Below, piece by piece: positions 15,605-25,334 of a DNA stretch of 64,000 bases. A program made the position numbers and the translations under genes. The notes beneath the pieces were generated by a model that had not been told where the DNA came from, did no database searches, and saw nothing but the letters and a program-made list of their open reading frames with translations. Source of the DNA: Pararhodobacter zhoushanensis (lineage in GTDB: Bacteria; Pseudomonadota; Alphaproteobacteria; Rhodobacterales; Rhodobacteraceae); the NCBI RefSeq assembly GCF_025949695.1, contig NZ_JAPDFL010000001.1, forward strand, positions 4,281,501-4,345,500. The letters run 5' to 3'. Position 1 is the stretch's first letter. Each line of letters begins with the position of its first letter.

Positions 15605-16892
15605 ATGACCCAGAGCTTTGGCTTCGACACCCTGCAAATCCACGCTGGCGCCCGGCCCGATCCGGCCACCGGCGCGCGGCAGGTGCCGATCTACCAGACC
15701 ACCGCCTATGTGTTCCGCGATGCGGATCACGCCGCGGCGCTGTTCAACCTGCAAGAGGTCGGCTACATCTATTCGCGCCTGACTAACCCGACCGTCGCCG
15801 CTCTGGGCGAGCGTCTGGCGGCGCTGGAAGGCGGCGCGGGGGCTGTGTGCACCTCGTCTGGCCATGCCGCGCAGCTGATGGCGCTCTATCCGCTGATGGG
15901 ACCGGGCAAGAACATCGTGTCCTCGACCCGCCTCTACGGGGGCACGATCACCCAGTTCACCCAGGTGTTCAAACGCTTCGGCTGGTCGACCACTTTCGTC
16001 GACACCGACGATCTGGCCGCCGTTGAAGCCGCCATCGACGACAACACCCGCGCCATTTTCTGCGAGACCATCGCCAACCCCGGCGGCTATGTCACCGACA
16101 TCCCGGCGCTGGCGGCGATTGCCGACAAGCACGGCATCCCGCTGGTCGTCGACAACACCACCGCCACGCCCTATCTGTGCAACCCCATCGCCATGGGCGC
16201 GACGCTGGTCGTGCATTCGACCACCAAATACCTGACCGGCAACGGTACGGTTACCGGTGGCGCGATCATCGATTCGGGCAAATTCGACTGGTCGCAGAAC
16301 GACAAGTTCCCCTCGCTCAGCGCGCCCGAGCCCGCCTATCACGGCCTCAAGTTCCATGAGACCTTCGGCTCGCTGGCCTATACGTTCTTCTCCATCGCCA
16401 TCGGCCTGCGTGATCTGGGCATGACGATGAACCCGCAGGCCGCGCATTACACGCTGATGGGTGTGGAAACGCTGAGCCTGCGCATGGAAAAGCACGTCGC
16501 CAACGCCGGCAAGGTCGCCGCGTGGCTGGAAAAACACCCGGCGGTCGAGGCTGTGACCTATCCGGGCCTCGACTCATCGCCCTACAAGGCGCGGGCCGAG
16601 CGGCTGTTGCCCAAGGGCGCCGGGGCGCTGTTCACCATCGCGCTCAAGGGCGGCTATGACGCCTGCGTCAAGCTGGTCGATCTCGCTGGAACTGTTCAGC
16701 CATGTCGCCAACCTTGGCGATGCGCGCAGTCTGGTCATCCATTCCGCCAGCACCACGCACCGCCAGCTGACGCCCGAGCAGCAGGTCGCCGCTGGGGCCG
16801 CGCCGAATGTGGTCCGCCTGTCGATCGGCATCGAGAACCCCGAGGATATCATTGCCGATCTCGAACAGGCGCTGGCCAAAGCCTCTGCCTGA
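15605..16892 (+). pseudogene. metY: O-acetylhomoserine sulfhydrylase with apparent one-base frameshift
   Basis: PLP enzyme making homocysteine from O-acetylhomoserine and sulfide. GGGAGG precedes the ATG at 15605 and the N-terminus reads MTQSFGFDTLQIHAG. The PLP lysine is in HSTTKYLTGNG and the Cys-Met PLP motif in VVDNTTATPYLC. After ACVKLVD one additional C at 16682 breaks the frame; removing it gives [19 protein letters not shown] and the normal C-terminus through QALAKASA. The restored length is 428 residues, typical for the family. The indel is not in a long homopolymer, unlike most others here. It may be real or an assembly fault. Confidence 0.85.
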
Positions 16893-16912
16893 TCACAAGC
16901 TGGTACAAAATG

Positions 16913-16942
16913 TGGCCCGGCAGCATCACTGCCGGGCTTTTT
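16913..16942 (+). terminator. rho-independent terminator after metY
   Basis: Perfect stem GCCCGGCAG (16915-16923) with CTGCCGGGC (16929-16937), loop CATCA, followed by TTTTT. It lies 20 bases after the metY stop and separates metY from the next rightward gene. A further inverted repeat, GAGC-ACGAGTC/GACTCG-GCTC near 16978-17001, precedes the next gene and is unexplained. Confidence 0.85.
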
Positions 16943-17030
16943 GTATTCATCGGCGGAATCCTGCTATAGGAAAAGTTGAGCACGAGTCGGTGACTCGGCT
17001 CATCCCTAAAGGCTGTGATAAACGCGCCGT

Positions 17031-20000
17031 ATGAAACCGAATTTTGCCCTGAAGCTGTCGAACGACAGCGCCGAGCTGTTGCATCGTGTCCCCGGTGGTT
17101 GGTCGCCGGTTGGCTCGGTTTCCTTTGACAGCGATGACATCGCCGCCGGCTGCGCGGCCCTGGTCGCCGCGGCCGAAAAGATCGAGCCCGGAAACGTCCG
17201 CACCAAGCTGGTGATCCCGGATTCCGAGGTCCGCTACGAGGCCGTCTCGGCCCCCGGCCCGACGGACGAGGCGCGGCGCTATCAGATCGAAGCCGAAATC
17301 GAACGGCTGACGCCCTACAAGGTCGACGAACTGGCCTATGACTGGTCGGTCGAGGATGACACCGCCCTTGTGGTCATCTGCGCCCGCGAGACCCTGATCG
17401 AAGCCGAGACCTTTGCCGAAGGTTACGGCTTCAACCCCGTTGCCTTTGTCGCGCTGCCCGAGGGCGGGCAGTTTCTGGGCGAGCCGTTCTTTGGCGAGAC
17501 TATGGTTGCCCCGACGCTTCTGCCCGCAGGCGCGCATGTGCAGCCCGACGCCGAGTCGATCCGGCTGCTGAAGCCTGCGCGCAAGCCCGAAGCACCGGTT
17601 GCCGCCGCCAGCGCACCGGTCGAGGCCGCGACGGTCGCGCCAAAAGCGCCCGCCCCTGTGCCAGCCGCGCCCGTGGCAGGCACCCAGCGCCTCGCCCCGG
17701 CCACGGCCTCGGCCACACCTGCGACCGCGACGCCGCCGGGCTCCGTCGCCAAGGCCGAGGCGCCTAAAGCCGAGGCACCAAAGCCCGCGCCTGCCAGCGT
17801 TGATGCGCCTGCTTCGCCGTCGGCCTCGGCAGGGAAGCCTGCCGCCCCCCGCACCAAATCCGATCTGAGCGCTGGTGTCGGCGAGGCCAAATCCAAGGTC
17901 GGCAACCTCGTGCGCCGCATGGGCACCCGCCTGCGCCGCGAACAGGCCAAGGCAGAGCCCCCGGCAAATCCCTTCGGCAGCACCGCGCCCGCCAAGGACG
18001 CCGCCGCTGCCCCGCGCCCTGCTCCGCCCCCGGCACCGACGCTCACGCCGGCGGCGACCGTGCCTCCGGTTGCCGCGCCGAAAGCCGCTCTTCCCACGGC
18101 GCCGCGCCCGGTGCCCGACAGTGCCGATGCCGCGCCCGTCGCCTTTGCCAGCCGCCGTGCCGCGCCCGTTGTCACCACCAACACCCCCACGCCGCCGCCT
18201 GCCACGCCGCCGGGCGGCCGTCTGGCCGTGCTTGCAAGCAACACCGCAACCCCCGGCACCACACAACGCTTGCTGGGCAACGCACGCACGGGCCTTCAGC
18301 AGGCCCTGTCCCGGATCGGCACCAGCCGCAAAGCCGGCACTGCCCCGGGCAAGCCCGAGGCACCGGCAAGCCGCACCGCCGCCGCTGCCCTGCCCGAACC
18401 GATCGTTCCCGCCTCGCGCCCGCCCGCAAACGAACGCGACAAGGTGCGCGAAGCCGAAGCCATGACGATCTTCGGCGCGCGTGGCATGCAGCCCTCCGGC
18501 GCTGGCCTCGCCCGGCGCGGGCTGATGGCCGCCGGCGGCCTGTTGCTGTTGCTGGTCGCGGTGGCCGTCTGGGCGCTGTATTTCAACGGTTCTGACACGA
18601 CGTCGCAACTGGCCGGCGATCCGGCTGCCGTCACCACCGAACCGCTGCCCGGCATCGAAGCCCCGACGCAGGTTGCCACCGCCGACACCGGCGTGACCGC
18701 CCCGGCAGCCCTGCCCGACACCGCCGCCGCGGTCGAGTCCGAGACCGCGGTCGACAACGCCCTGCCCGACACCTCAGGGATGCCCGAGACGCCGACATCG
18801 ACCGACCCGGCTGCCCTGCTGGAGTCGCTGGTTGCCGAGGCACTGGACGAAACTCTGCCGACGGAAACGCTGGGTCAAGCGGTTGAGAACGCTTCGGAAC
18901 CCGCAGCGATTGCCGCCACCGACAGCCCGGCGCCCGCCGATGCCACCAATGCCACCAATGCCACCAATGCCCAAGGGTCGCCGCAGATCGCCGCCGAGCA
19001 AAGCTCGGACACGCCGCAGGTCGCCACCACGGCAACGCCGGTGCAACGCCTGTCGCTGCCGCGCGGGATCACCGTCCCGCCTGCCGCCGAGGTCGCCTTT
19101 GCCTCGCCGCCCCCGCCACCGCCTTTTGGTACGCAATTCAACTTTGACGAGCGCGGCCTTGTCGAAGCCACACCCGAGGGCGCCCTGACCCCGTCAGGCG
19201 TGACCGTGTTCGCCGGCCGCCCTGAGGTGGTCCCTGCGTCGCGCAGCACCGTCATCGCGCCCGAACCGGCAGCGGAAGCGGCAGCCGAACCGGCGGTTGC
19301 TCCCCAGCCTGCCACAGAACCCGTCGCCGCAGCGATCGAAAGCGCCATTGCCGATGCCGTTGGCGCGGCGATCGAAGAGATCACGCCGACCCCGGCAGAG
19401 CCCACTGCAGGCGCGCCCGCCACCGATGCGCCCCCGGCCGAAGCCCCCAGCGCCGAGGTCGTCTATGACGACACGCCCCGCGCCGACCCGGCACTGGCCG
19501 ACGCCCGCCCCCGTCCGCGCAGCGAGCGCGTCCGCGCCCTGGGCGAAGAACAGCAGGCACCACCAGAGGCCCCTGCGGCTGACGACCAGACCCTGCTCGC
19601 CCCACCCGCACGGCCCGAGGCGGCAACCGACACCGCTGCCCTTACCCCCGCCGCCGCCGCGACGATCGAAACCGCGCAGGTCACGGACGCTGAAACCGCC
19701 ACCCGCACCGAAACCGCCAGCGACGTTACCGCGCTGGATGCTGCGTCGCCCGGCGGCGTGACGCTGGCTGCCCTGCGCCCGCAGCGCCGCCCCACCGATC
19801 TGGTGCCCGAAGCCGCGCCCGAACCGCAGGTCGACCTTGCGGGTGCCACCGCTGAAGCCGTCGCACAATCGCCCGTGCCCGGCGCGCGCCCCGATGACAT
19901 CACCGAGCGCGCCCGCGCCCTGCTCGCCGCCGCTGCCGCTGCGCCGCGCGCCCCTGAGGTCGTCGAAACAGGCGCCGGTGAAACCGCCAGTTCGGCCCGT

Positions 20001-20258
20001 GATCCGGTCATCCCCAGCTCGGCTTCGGTCGCCCGACAGGCTACCGAAACTGATGCCATCCGCCTCAACCGCGTCAATCTGATCGGTGTGTTCGGCACGC
20101 CGCAAAGCCGCCGCGCGCTGGTGCGCATGTCCAACGGCCGCGTCGTCCGCGTCGCCGTCGGCGACCGCCTCGACGGCGGTCAGGTCGCCGCCATTGGCGA
20201 GGCCGAACTGCGCTACGTCAAGAACGGCCGCAACGAAATCCTGCGCATCGGCGGCTGA
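17031..20258 (+). CDS. single-pass membrane protein with GspL-like N-terminus and GspC/PilP-like C-terminus
   Basis: A 1075-residue protein of unassigned function. Residues 1-160 resemble the cytosolic actin-like domain of type II secretion GspL/PilM (KLVIPDSEVRYEAVSAPG, then ARRYQIEAEIERLTPYKVDE and LVVICARETLIEAE). A Pro/Ala-rich linker covers about residues 170-490. One membrane helix lies near 497-520 (LMAAGGLLLLLVAVAVWALYF). A second Ala/Pro/Glu-rich stretch reaches about 1000, and the final 65 residues (VNLIGVFGTPQSRRALVRMS, VRVAVGDRLDGGQVAAIGE) match the small beta domain of GspC/PilP. The repeats NATNATNA near 630-640 are low-complexity. It stands alone, without secretion genes nearby. 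Domain reading is by pattern, not search. Confidence 0.75.
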   Translation: MKPNFALKLSNDSAELLHRVPGGWSPVGSVSFDSDDIAAGCAALVAAAEKIEPGNVRTKLVIPDSEVRYEAVSAPGPTDEARRYQIEAEIERLTPYKVDELAYDWSVEDDTALVVICARETLIEAETFAEGYGFNPVAFVALPEGGQFLGEPFFGETMVAPTLLPAGAHVQPDAESIRLLKPARKPEAPVAAASAPVEAATVAPKAPAPVPAAPVAGTQRLAPATASATPATATPPGSVAKAEAPKAEAPKPAPASVDAPASPSASAGKPAAPRTKSDLSAGVGEAKSKVGNLVRRMGTRLRREQAKAEPPANPFGSTAPAKDAAAAPRPAPPPAPTLTPAATVPPVAAPKAALPTAPRPVPDSADAAPVAFASRRAAPVVTTNTPTPPPATPPGGRLAVLASNTATPGTTQRLLGNARTGLQQALSRIGTSRKAGTAPGKPEAPASRTAAAALPEPIVPASRPPANERDKVREAEAMTIFGARGMQPSGAGLARRGLMAAGGLLLLLVAVAVWALYFNGSDTTSQLAGDPAAVTTEPLPGIEAPTQVATADTGVTAPAALPDTAAAVESETAVDNALPDTSGMPETPTSTDPAALLESLVAEALDETLPTETLGQAVENASEPAAIAATDSPAPADATNATNATNAQGSPQIAAEQSSDTPQVATTATPVQRLSLPRGITVPPAAEVAFASPPPPPPFGTQFNFDERGLVEATPEGALTPSGVTVFAGRPEVVPASRSTVIAPEPAAEAAAEPAVAPQPATEPVAAAIESAIADAVGAAIEEITPTPAEPTAGAPATDAPPAEAPSAEVVYDDTPRADPALADARPRPRSERVRALGEEQQAPPEAPAADDQTLLAPPARPEAATDTAALTPAAAATIETAQVTDAETATRTETASDVTALDAASPGGVTLAALRPQRRPTDLVPEAAPEPQVDLAGATAEAVAQSPVPGARPDDITERARALLAAAAAAPRAPEVVETGAGETASSARDPVIPSSASVARQATETDAIRLNRVNLIGVFGTPQSRRALVRMSNGRVVRVAVGDRLDGGQVAAIGEAELRYVKNGRNEILRIGG

Positions 20259-20281
20259 TCGCAGCGCCGGGCACCGCCTCC

Positions 20282-20380
20282 TCATCTGTCCGAAAATATC
20301 CTCGGGGGTGAATTCGGCGGCAGCCGAAGAGGGGGCCGAGGCCCCCCTGAACGCACTCAAAGCACCGCGCGCGGGCCTGC
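20282..20380. repeat. dispersed palindromic element, single right-hand arm (copy 6)
   Basis: Box TCATCTGTCCGAAAATATCC then TCGGGGGTGAATTCGGC (20283-20318), followed by the hairpins TTCGGC/GCCGAA (20313-20328) and GGGGGCC/GGCCCCC (about 20331-20347). From TATCCTCGGGGGTG through the first hairpin it is nearly identical to the right arm of copy 8. It lies between two convergent genes. Confidence 0.7.
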
Positions 20381-20401
20381 CCGCGCGCTCCGCCTGATCC
20401 C

Positions 20402-21636
20402 TCAGAGCGTCAGATCACCGGCACCGAGCCATCCGTCCACGACGCGCAGCGCCGCCTCCGAAAACGCCGGATCGTTGATATGCGCATCGAGTTCGATCAA
20501 CGTCACATTGGCCGGGCAGTTGGCGCGCACGGCGGCCACAAAAGCCGCCAGTGCCTCGGGGTCGGACAGCGGTCCCCCCGCGCGGTCCCATTCGTTACCG
20601 CCCTGTGTTGGCAGCAAAAACACCACCGGCCCCGTCGCATCGGCCAGCTTTTCGCACAGCGCCCGCGCCATGGCCACCCGCTCTTCCCCCGTCATCACCA
20701 CCGAGGTAATCAGCCGGTTATGCGCATGGACCGGCCGGTCCTGCAGCGCCGTTGGGATCTCGTGCCAGCCGACCAGATCCACCAGATCATAGCAGCCAAT
20801 GGACACGATCTGCGGCACACCTGCCCTGCCCGCCGCCGTCAGCCGGTCCGGTCCCGCGCTGATCGCCGAGCCGTGCAGATGGTTGCCCACCTCCTGCGGT
20901 GCGAAATCCAGCACCGCCGCGAAAGCTCCTTCTGCCGCCAGCGCCTCGAACGCCCGCCCGCCCATGCCGGTGGCGTGGAACACCGCCACCTCGAAGCCGC
21001 GCGCTTCCAGCGCCGGTTTCAGCGTCACCATATAGCGCAGCACCGTCTTGCCGAAGGATGTCATGCCGATCAGCGGGCGGTCGCGTGTCGGCTTCTCCAC
21101 CGCCCGCGCCGCGCCCAGCACCGCCCCTGCCGCTTGTGACAGCGAGGCCTTGCAGACCGAGTTCAGCCCGTAAAGCCCCCCGCCCACAGGATCATCTGCA
21201 CATCCGCTGCCAGCCGGTGCGGCGGGATCATCGGCGAGAAGCTGACGGTTGAAACGATGTATTTCGGCACACCCAGCGGCAGCGCCGCGCACAGGTCCAG
21301 TGCCAGATCGGTGCCCATCGAGCCGCCCAGCACCACAACCCCGTCGAACACGCCCCCGGCGCAGAGCCGCGCCGCCAGCGCCGCCGCGCCGCGCGCCATG
21401 ATCTGCATGGCAAGGTTCTCATCCTCGCCCGCGATCGCCTCGGCGATCGACGAGCCGCCCGCCTCGGCCACCTGATGCTTCGTGTAATCGACAGGCCCCG
21501 CAGGGTCGCCCAGCACCGAGACATCCATCGTCACGACGCCCCCGCCCTGCGCCCGGATCACACCGGCGATATAGCCCAGTTCATCCTGTTTCGTGTCGTA
21601 GGTGCCAACGACGAGAATGGTACGATCAGCCATCAT
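20402..21636 (-). pseudogene. UPF0261/Tm-1-like ATP-binding protein with apparent one-base frameshift
   Basis: Member of the UPF0261 (Tm-1-like) family, about 411 residues when repaired, function not established. The N-terminal half reads RTILVVGTYDTKQDELGY and VVLGGSMGTDLAL; the C-terminal half has PLIGMTSFGKTVLRYM and SIGCYDLVDLVGWHEIP. They are joined in the CCCCCC run 21176-21181: one more C restores ILWAGGLYGLNSVCK. It starts at ATG 21636 (or the adjacent 21633), overlapping the kinase stop at 21626, so it is the last gene of the leftward transporter/kinase operon. The indel in a six-base homopolymer fits a sequence error. Confidence 0.8.
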
Positions 21637-22570
21637 GTCCTCTCACATATGCTTGTGCCAGCGGCAGCGCCGTCGCCACCGCGCGGGCCGAGCGTTCCGC
21701 CCCGCCCGGCTCGGACAGGCGCGGAATGATCCAGCCCAGATAGGTAAGGGCGCGCAGCAGCAGCATCAGGTCCAGCACGCGCGCATCCACACGGCGGCGC
21801 GCGGCGTAGCCGTCGATCAGCGCGGTGCGCAGGGCGGGATAGTCGGGCCGGTCAAGTTGCCGCATCAACACCGTCGCCAGCTCGAAATCGCGAAAGCCCC
21901 AGCCGCCGTCATCAAAGTCGATCAGCACCAGCCGGTCGCCATCAACCATGATGTTCTCGGTGATCGCATCGGCATGGATCAGCCCGTAATCGAGGCCCCC
22001 TTCCAGCGCGGCAAGCGCCGCCAGGGCCTTGGCCTGCGCTGCCAGCACGGTGTCGCGCTGCCTGGAGGTCAGGTCAGGGTTTTCCCAGAAAGGCCCCCAC
22101 AGCGGGGTCTTGCCCAGCAGGCCCGCCCGGTCCCATTTGGGCCGCGAGAACCCCGGTGGCGGCGTCCACGCGTCCGACAGATCATGCAACCGGGCCAGCA
22201 GCGCGCCCAGCTGGCGCATCAACCCGGGCCGGTCGGTGATGCCCGGCATCCCGCCCTTTTCGCCCAGCATCCGCCCCGGCATCCAGCCAAGCACATCGAC
22301 CGAGGTATCGCCGATCTGCTCGACCAGCCGCCCGGCCAGCGAGGGGATCGGCCGCGGCACGGTCAGCCCGCCTTTGGCCAGCATCTCCATCCATTGCAAC
22401 TCAGACAGCAACTCGGCATCGGTGCGATAGCCTGGCCGGTGCAGACGCAGCGCATAGGAACCGCCCTCGCCTTCGGCGCGCCACACAGAGTTCTCGCGCG
22501 CAGCGACCAGCGACACGCGCGCCGGGTCGAACCCCCACAGGGGCGCGGCGGATTTGACGACCTTGCTCAT
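21626..22570 (-). CDS. APH-family small-molecule kinase
   Basis: A 314-residue protein of the aminoglycoside phosphotransferase/choline-kinase fold. The catalytic loop LIHADAITENIMV (about residues 186-198) and the metal-binding LIDFDDGGWG are clear. The start at 22570 overlaps the phospho-lyase stop by four bases, giving translational coupling. Human hydroxylysine kinase and bacterial amino-alcohol kinases share this fold, and the neighbouring gene is a phospho-lyase. The likely job is therefore to phosphorylate the hydroxyl of an amino alcohol such as hydroxylysine or ethanolamine. Homoserine or choline kinase activity is the main alternative; the context does not support either. Confidence 0.82.
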   Translation of the reverse strand: MSKVVKSAAPLWGFDPARVSLVAARENSVWRAEGEGGSYALRLHRPGYRTDAELLSELQWMEMLAKGGLTVPRPIPSLAGRLVEQIGDTSVDVLGWMPGRMLGEKGGMPGITDRPGLMRQLGALLARLHDLSDAWTPPPGFSRPKWDRAGLLGKTPLWGPFWENPDLTSRQRDTVLAAQAKALAALAALEGGLDYGLIHADAITENIMVDGDRLVLIDFDDGGWGFRDFELATVLMRQLDRPDYPALRTALIDGYAARRRVDARVLDLMLLLRALTYLGWIIPRLSEPGGAERSARAVATALPLAQAYVRGHDG

Positions 22571-23865
22571 GCCAGCGGCGTCTCGGCCAGAACCGCGTCC
22601 AGCGTCTCGATCAGCTGATCGGCATTGGCGCGGCTGAAGGGCATGGGCGGGCGGATCTTGAGCACGTTGTAATGGATGCCCAGAAAATTGAGCAGCACGC
22701 CCTTTTGCCGCATCCCGTTGGACAGCTTTTTCACGAACGCGGTCGCCGGTTCCTTGGTCTCGCGGTCCAGCACCATCTCGGCGCCAAAGAACAGACCCGC
22801 GCCGCGCACATCGCCGATGCACTCATACCGCGTCGCCAGTTCGCGCAGGCCCTCAACGGCATAGGCCCCGACATCGCGGGCATTCTGTTGCAGGTTCTCG
22901 TCCTTGACCACCTGCAGCGTCGCCATCGCGGCGGCGCAACTGACGGGATTGCCGCCGAAGGTGTTGAAGTAGCGAAAACGCGAGCGGAAAGCCTGCATCG
23001 TGTCGCGCGGGGCGACCACGGCGGCGACCGGGTGGCCGTTGGCCATCGGCTTGCCCATCGTCACGATGTCCGGCCTCAACCCGATTTTCTGGTGGCCCCA
23101 GAAATGGGTTCCCACGCGGCCAAAGCCCGGCTGTACTTCGTCCGCAATGATCACGCCGCCCGCCTTGCGCACGACCTCTTGCACCGGGTCCAGCCAGCCG
23201 GGGGGCAGGTCTGGGAAGCCCTCGTTGGCGAAATAGGGGCACAGGATCAGGGTCGAGAACCCGCAGCCGCGCGCCTCCAGAACCGCGATTTGCTCGGCCA
23301 CCGCGTCGGCAAAGGCCTGCGCATGAGCCATGCCCGCCACACCGCCCAGCGGGCGGTAGCTGTCGGGCGCGGGCACAAAGGCGACGCTGTCCCAATAGCC
23401 GCCCGGCGGCGGGTTGGTCTGGCTGAGCTGGTGCACGGCAGTCGTATTGCCGTGATAGGTGTGATCCGTCGCGATCACCCCGGTCTTGCCGGTCAACGCC
23501 TGCGCCATGCGCAGGGCGACATCGTTGGCCTCGGACCCGGTGCAGCACAAGAGCGCCGTGTCGAAGGGATCATCAAAGGTCGCGGTCAGCGCCTCGACAT
23601 AGTCCAGAATCCCCTCATGCAGATAGCGGGTGTGGGTGTTCAGCGTACCCGCCTGCTGGCAGATCGCCTCGACCACGCGCGGGTGGCAATGGCCGACATG
23701 CGGGACGTTGTTGTAGCAATCGAGGTATTCGCGCCCGTCGGCATCCCACAGTTTGACGCCCTGCCCGCGCACCAGATGCACGGGCTCTTCATAGAAAACA
23801 GACATGTTGGGCCCGAGCAGTCGCGCGCGCCGTTGCATCAGGGTCTCGGTCACAGTTGAATCCAT
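22567..23865 (-). CDS. class III PLP enzyme of the ethanolamine-phosphate/phosphohydroxylysine phospho-lyase subgroup
   Basis: A 432-residue fold-type I PLP protein annotated by family as a class III aminotransferase. The stretches CYNNVPHVGHCHPRVVEA, NTHTRYLHEGILDYVEAL and DEVQPGFGRVGTHFW closely follow the vertebrate phospho-lyases ETNPPL and PHYKPL rather than ordinary omega-aminotransferases. The PLP lysine is in VTMGKPMANGHP. Such enzymes remove phosphate and ammonia from a phosphorylated amino alcohol, leaving an aldehyde. The gene lies between an aldehyde dehydrogenase (16-base overlap) and an APH-type kinase (four-base overlap), exactly the partners needed. Substrate is inferred. Confidence 0.85.
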   Translation of the reverse strand: MDSTVTETLMQRRARLLGPNMSVFYEEPVHLVRGQGVKLWDADGREYLDCYNNVPHVGHCHPRVVEAICQQAGTLNTHTRYLHEGILDYVEALTATFDDPFDTALLCCTGSEANDVALRMAQALTGKTGVIATDHTYHGNTTAVHQLSQTNPPPGGYWDSVAFVPAPDSYRPLGGVAGMAHAQAFADAVAEQIAVLEARGCGFSTLILCPYFANEGFPDLPPGWLDPVQEVVRKAGGVIIADEVQPGFGRVGTHFWGHQKIGLRPDIVTMGKPMANGHPVAAVVAPRDTMQAFRSRFRYFNTFGGNPVSCAAAMATLQVVKDENLQQNARDVGAYAVEGLRELATRYECIGDVRGAGLFFGAEMVLDRETKEPATAFVKKLSNGMRQKGVLLNFLGIHYNVLKIRPPMPFSRANADQLIETLDAVLAETPLA

Positions 23866-25334
23866 GCGGTCTTGAGGTTCACGTATTTATCCAGCGCATG
23901 CAGCGATTTGTCATGCCCGTTGCCGGATTGGCGATGGCCGCCCAGCGGTACGGTGTTATCCGCACCGCCATAGGTGTTCACATGCACCAGCCCCGCGTTG
24001 ATCGCGCCGACCATGCGGTGCGCGCGGCTCAGATTGCTGGTCCAGACCGCCGACGAAAGGCCATACTCGGTGCCATTGGCCATGCGCACCGCGTCTTCTT
24101 CGGTATCGAAGGGCGTCACCGCCAGCACCGGGCCGAACACCTCTTCGCGCGAAAGGGTCATGTCGGGGGTGACGTGGTCAAAGACGGTGGGCGCGAAATA
24201 GCTGCCGCCGGTCTCGGACAGGATACGCGCGCCGCCCGCCAGCAGAGCGCCGCCCTCTTCGTGTGCCTTGTCGACAAAGCCCTGCACGCGCGCCAGCTGC
24301 ATCTCGCTGGAGATCGCCCCGGCCTGCGTGGTCAGGTCCAGCGGGTTGCCGACTTTCATCTTGCGGGCTTCCTCGGCCACCATCGCCGCGAATTCCTCAT
24401 GCACCGAGCGTTCCACCAGAAGGCGCGAGCCCGCGACGCAAACCTGACCCGAGTTGCGGAAGATCCCCGCCGCGCTGACCTTGGCCGCCTGCCGCAGATC
24501 GGGCGCGTCGGCGAAGACCACGTTGGGGGATTTGCCGCCCAGTTCCAGATAGACCCGCTTGAGGTTCGAGCGCGCGCTGTATTCCAAGAGCCTGCGGCCC
24601 ACACCGCCCGAGCCGGTGAAAACCAGCACATCGACATCCGCGTGCAGGCCCAGCGCCTCGCCGGACACCGCGCCCATGCCGGTCACGACGTTGAGCACAC
24701 CATCGGGCAAGCCGCATTCAGCGCAGATCTCGGCCAGCCGCAGCAGGGTGAGCGAGGCAATTTCGGACGGTTTCAGAACCACCGAATTGCCCGCGGCCAG
24801 CGCCGGGGCGATCTTCCACGCGCCGATCATCAGCGGGAAGTTCCACGGCACGATGGCGCCGACCACGCCGACCGGCTCGCGATGAACCAGCCCCAATACG
24901 TTCGGCGCGGTGGGGGCGATCTCGCCCACCACCTTGTCCAAGGCCTCAGCGTAATAGCGGAAAGTGCCCGCCGCGCTGCCCGGTTCGGCCTTGATTGCCA
25001 TGGAAATCTCGGTGCCATTGTCGCGCACGCCCAGAACGGCCAGCGCCAGCGCCTCGCGCTCGATGGCGTCGGCGATGCGGTGCAGGACTTTCTTGCGCTC
25101 GGCGGGCGCGGCACGGGACCACACACCACTGTCGAACGCCGCGCGGGCCGAGGCCACGGCCAGATCCACATCCACCGCCGAGGCATCGGCGATCAGCGTC
25201 AGCACCCGCCCGTCGATGGGCGAGGTGACGGGCAGCGTCGCGCTGCCGGTCGCCAGAACGGTTTTGCCGCCAATGAACAGGCCCTGCGGCCCCACCGGGG
25301 CCGCGGCCAGCGCGTCAATGCTGGACTGATCCAT
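23850..25334 (-). CDS. NAD(P)-dependent aldehyde dehydrogenase
   Basis: A 494-residue aldehyde dehydrogenase of the PuuC/BetB type. The cofactor region is PWNFPLMIGAWKIAPALA, the catalytic Glu is in LELGGKSP and the catalytic Cys is in NSGQVCVAGSR. ATG 25334 was chosen because AGGAAAGAAAG lies just upstream; an in-frame ATG at 25355 is possible. It overlaps tctA by 20 bases and the phospho-lyase by 16. In this operon it would oxidise the aldehyde made by the phospho-lyase, for example aminoadipate semialdehyde or acetaldehyde. Confidence 0.9.
   Translation of the reverse strand: MDQSSIDALAAAPVGPQGLFIGGKTVLATGSATLPVTSPIDGRVLTLIADASAVDVDLAVASARAAFDSGVWSRAAPAERKKVLHRIADAIEREALALAVLGVRDNGTEISMAIKAEPGSAAGTFRYYAEALDKVVGEIAPTAPNVLGLVHREPVGVVGAIVPWNFPLMIGAWKIAPALAAGNSVVLKPSEIASLTLLRLAEICAECGLPDGVLNVVTGMGAVSGEALGLHADVDVLVFTGSGGVGRRLLEYSARSNLKRVYLELGGKSPNVVFADAPDLRQAAKVSAAGIFRNSGQVCVAGSRLLVERSVHEEFAAMVAEEARKMKVGNPLDLTTQAGAISSEMQLARVQGFVDKAHEEGGALLAGGARILSETGGSYFAPTVFDHVTPDMTLSREEVFGPVLAVTPFDTEEDAVRMANGTEYGLSSAVWTSNLSRAHRMVGAINAGLVHVNTYGGADNTVPLGGHRQSGNGHDKSLHALDKYVNLKTAWIQL

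Noticed and set aside
16947..18608. Antisense 553-codon open frame over the GspL-like gene
   Set aside because: Gly/Arg-rich low-complexity translation mirrors the Pro/Ala-rich sense protein; no start site or family features.
18940..18980. Minisatellite (GCCACCAAT repeats) as a contingency locus
   Set aside because: Only about three nine-base repeats that keep the reading frame; too short to claim phase variation.
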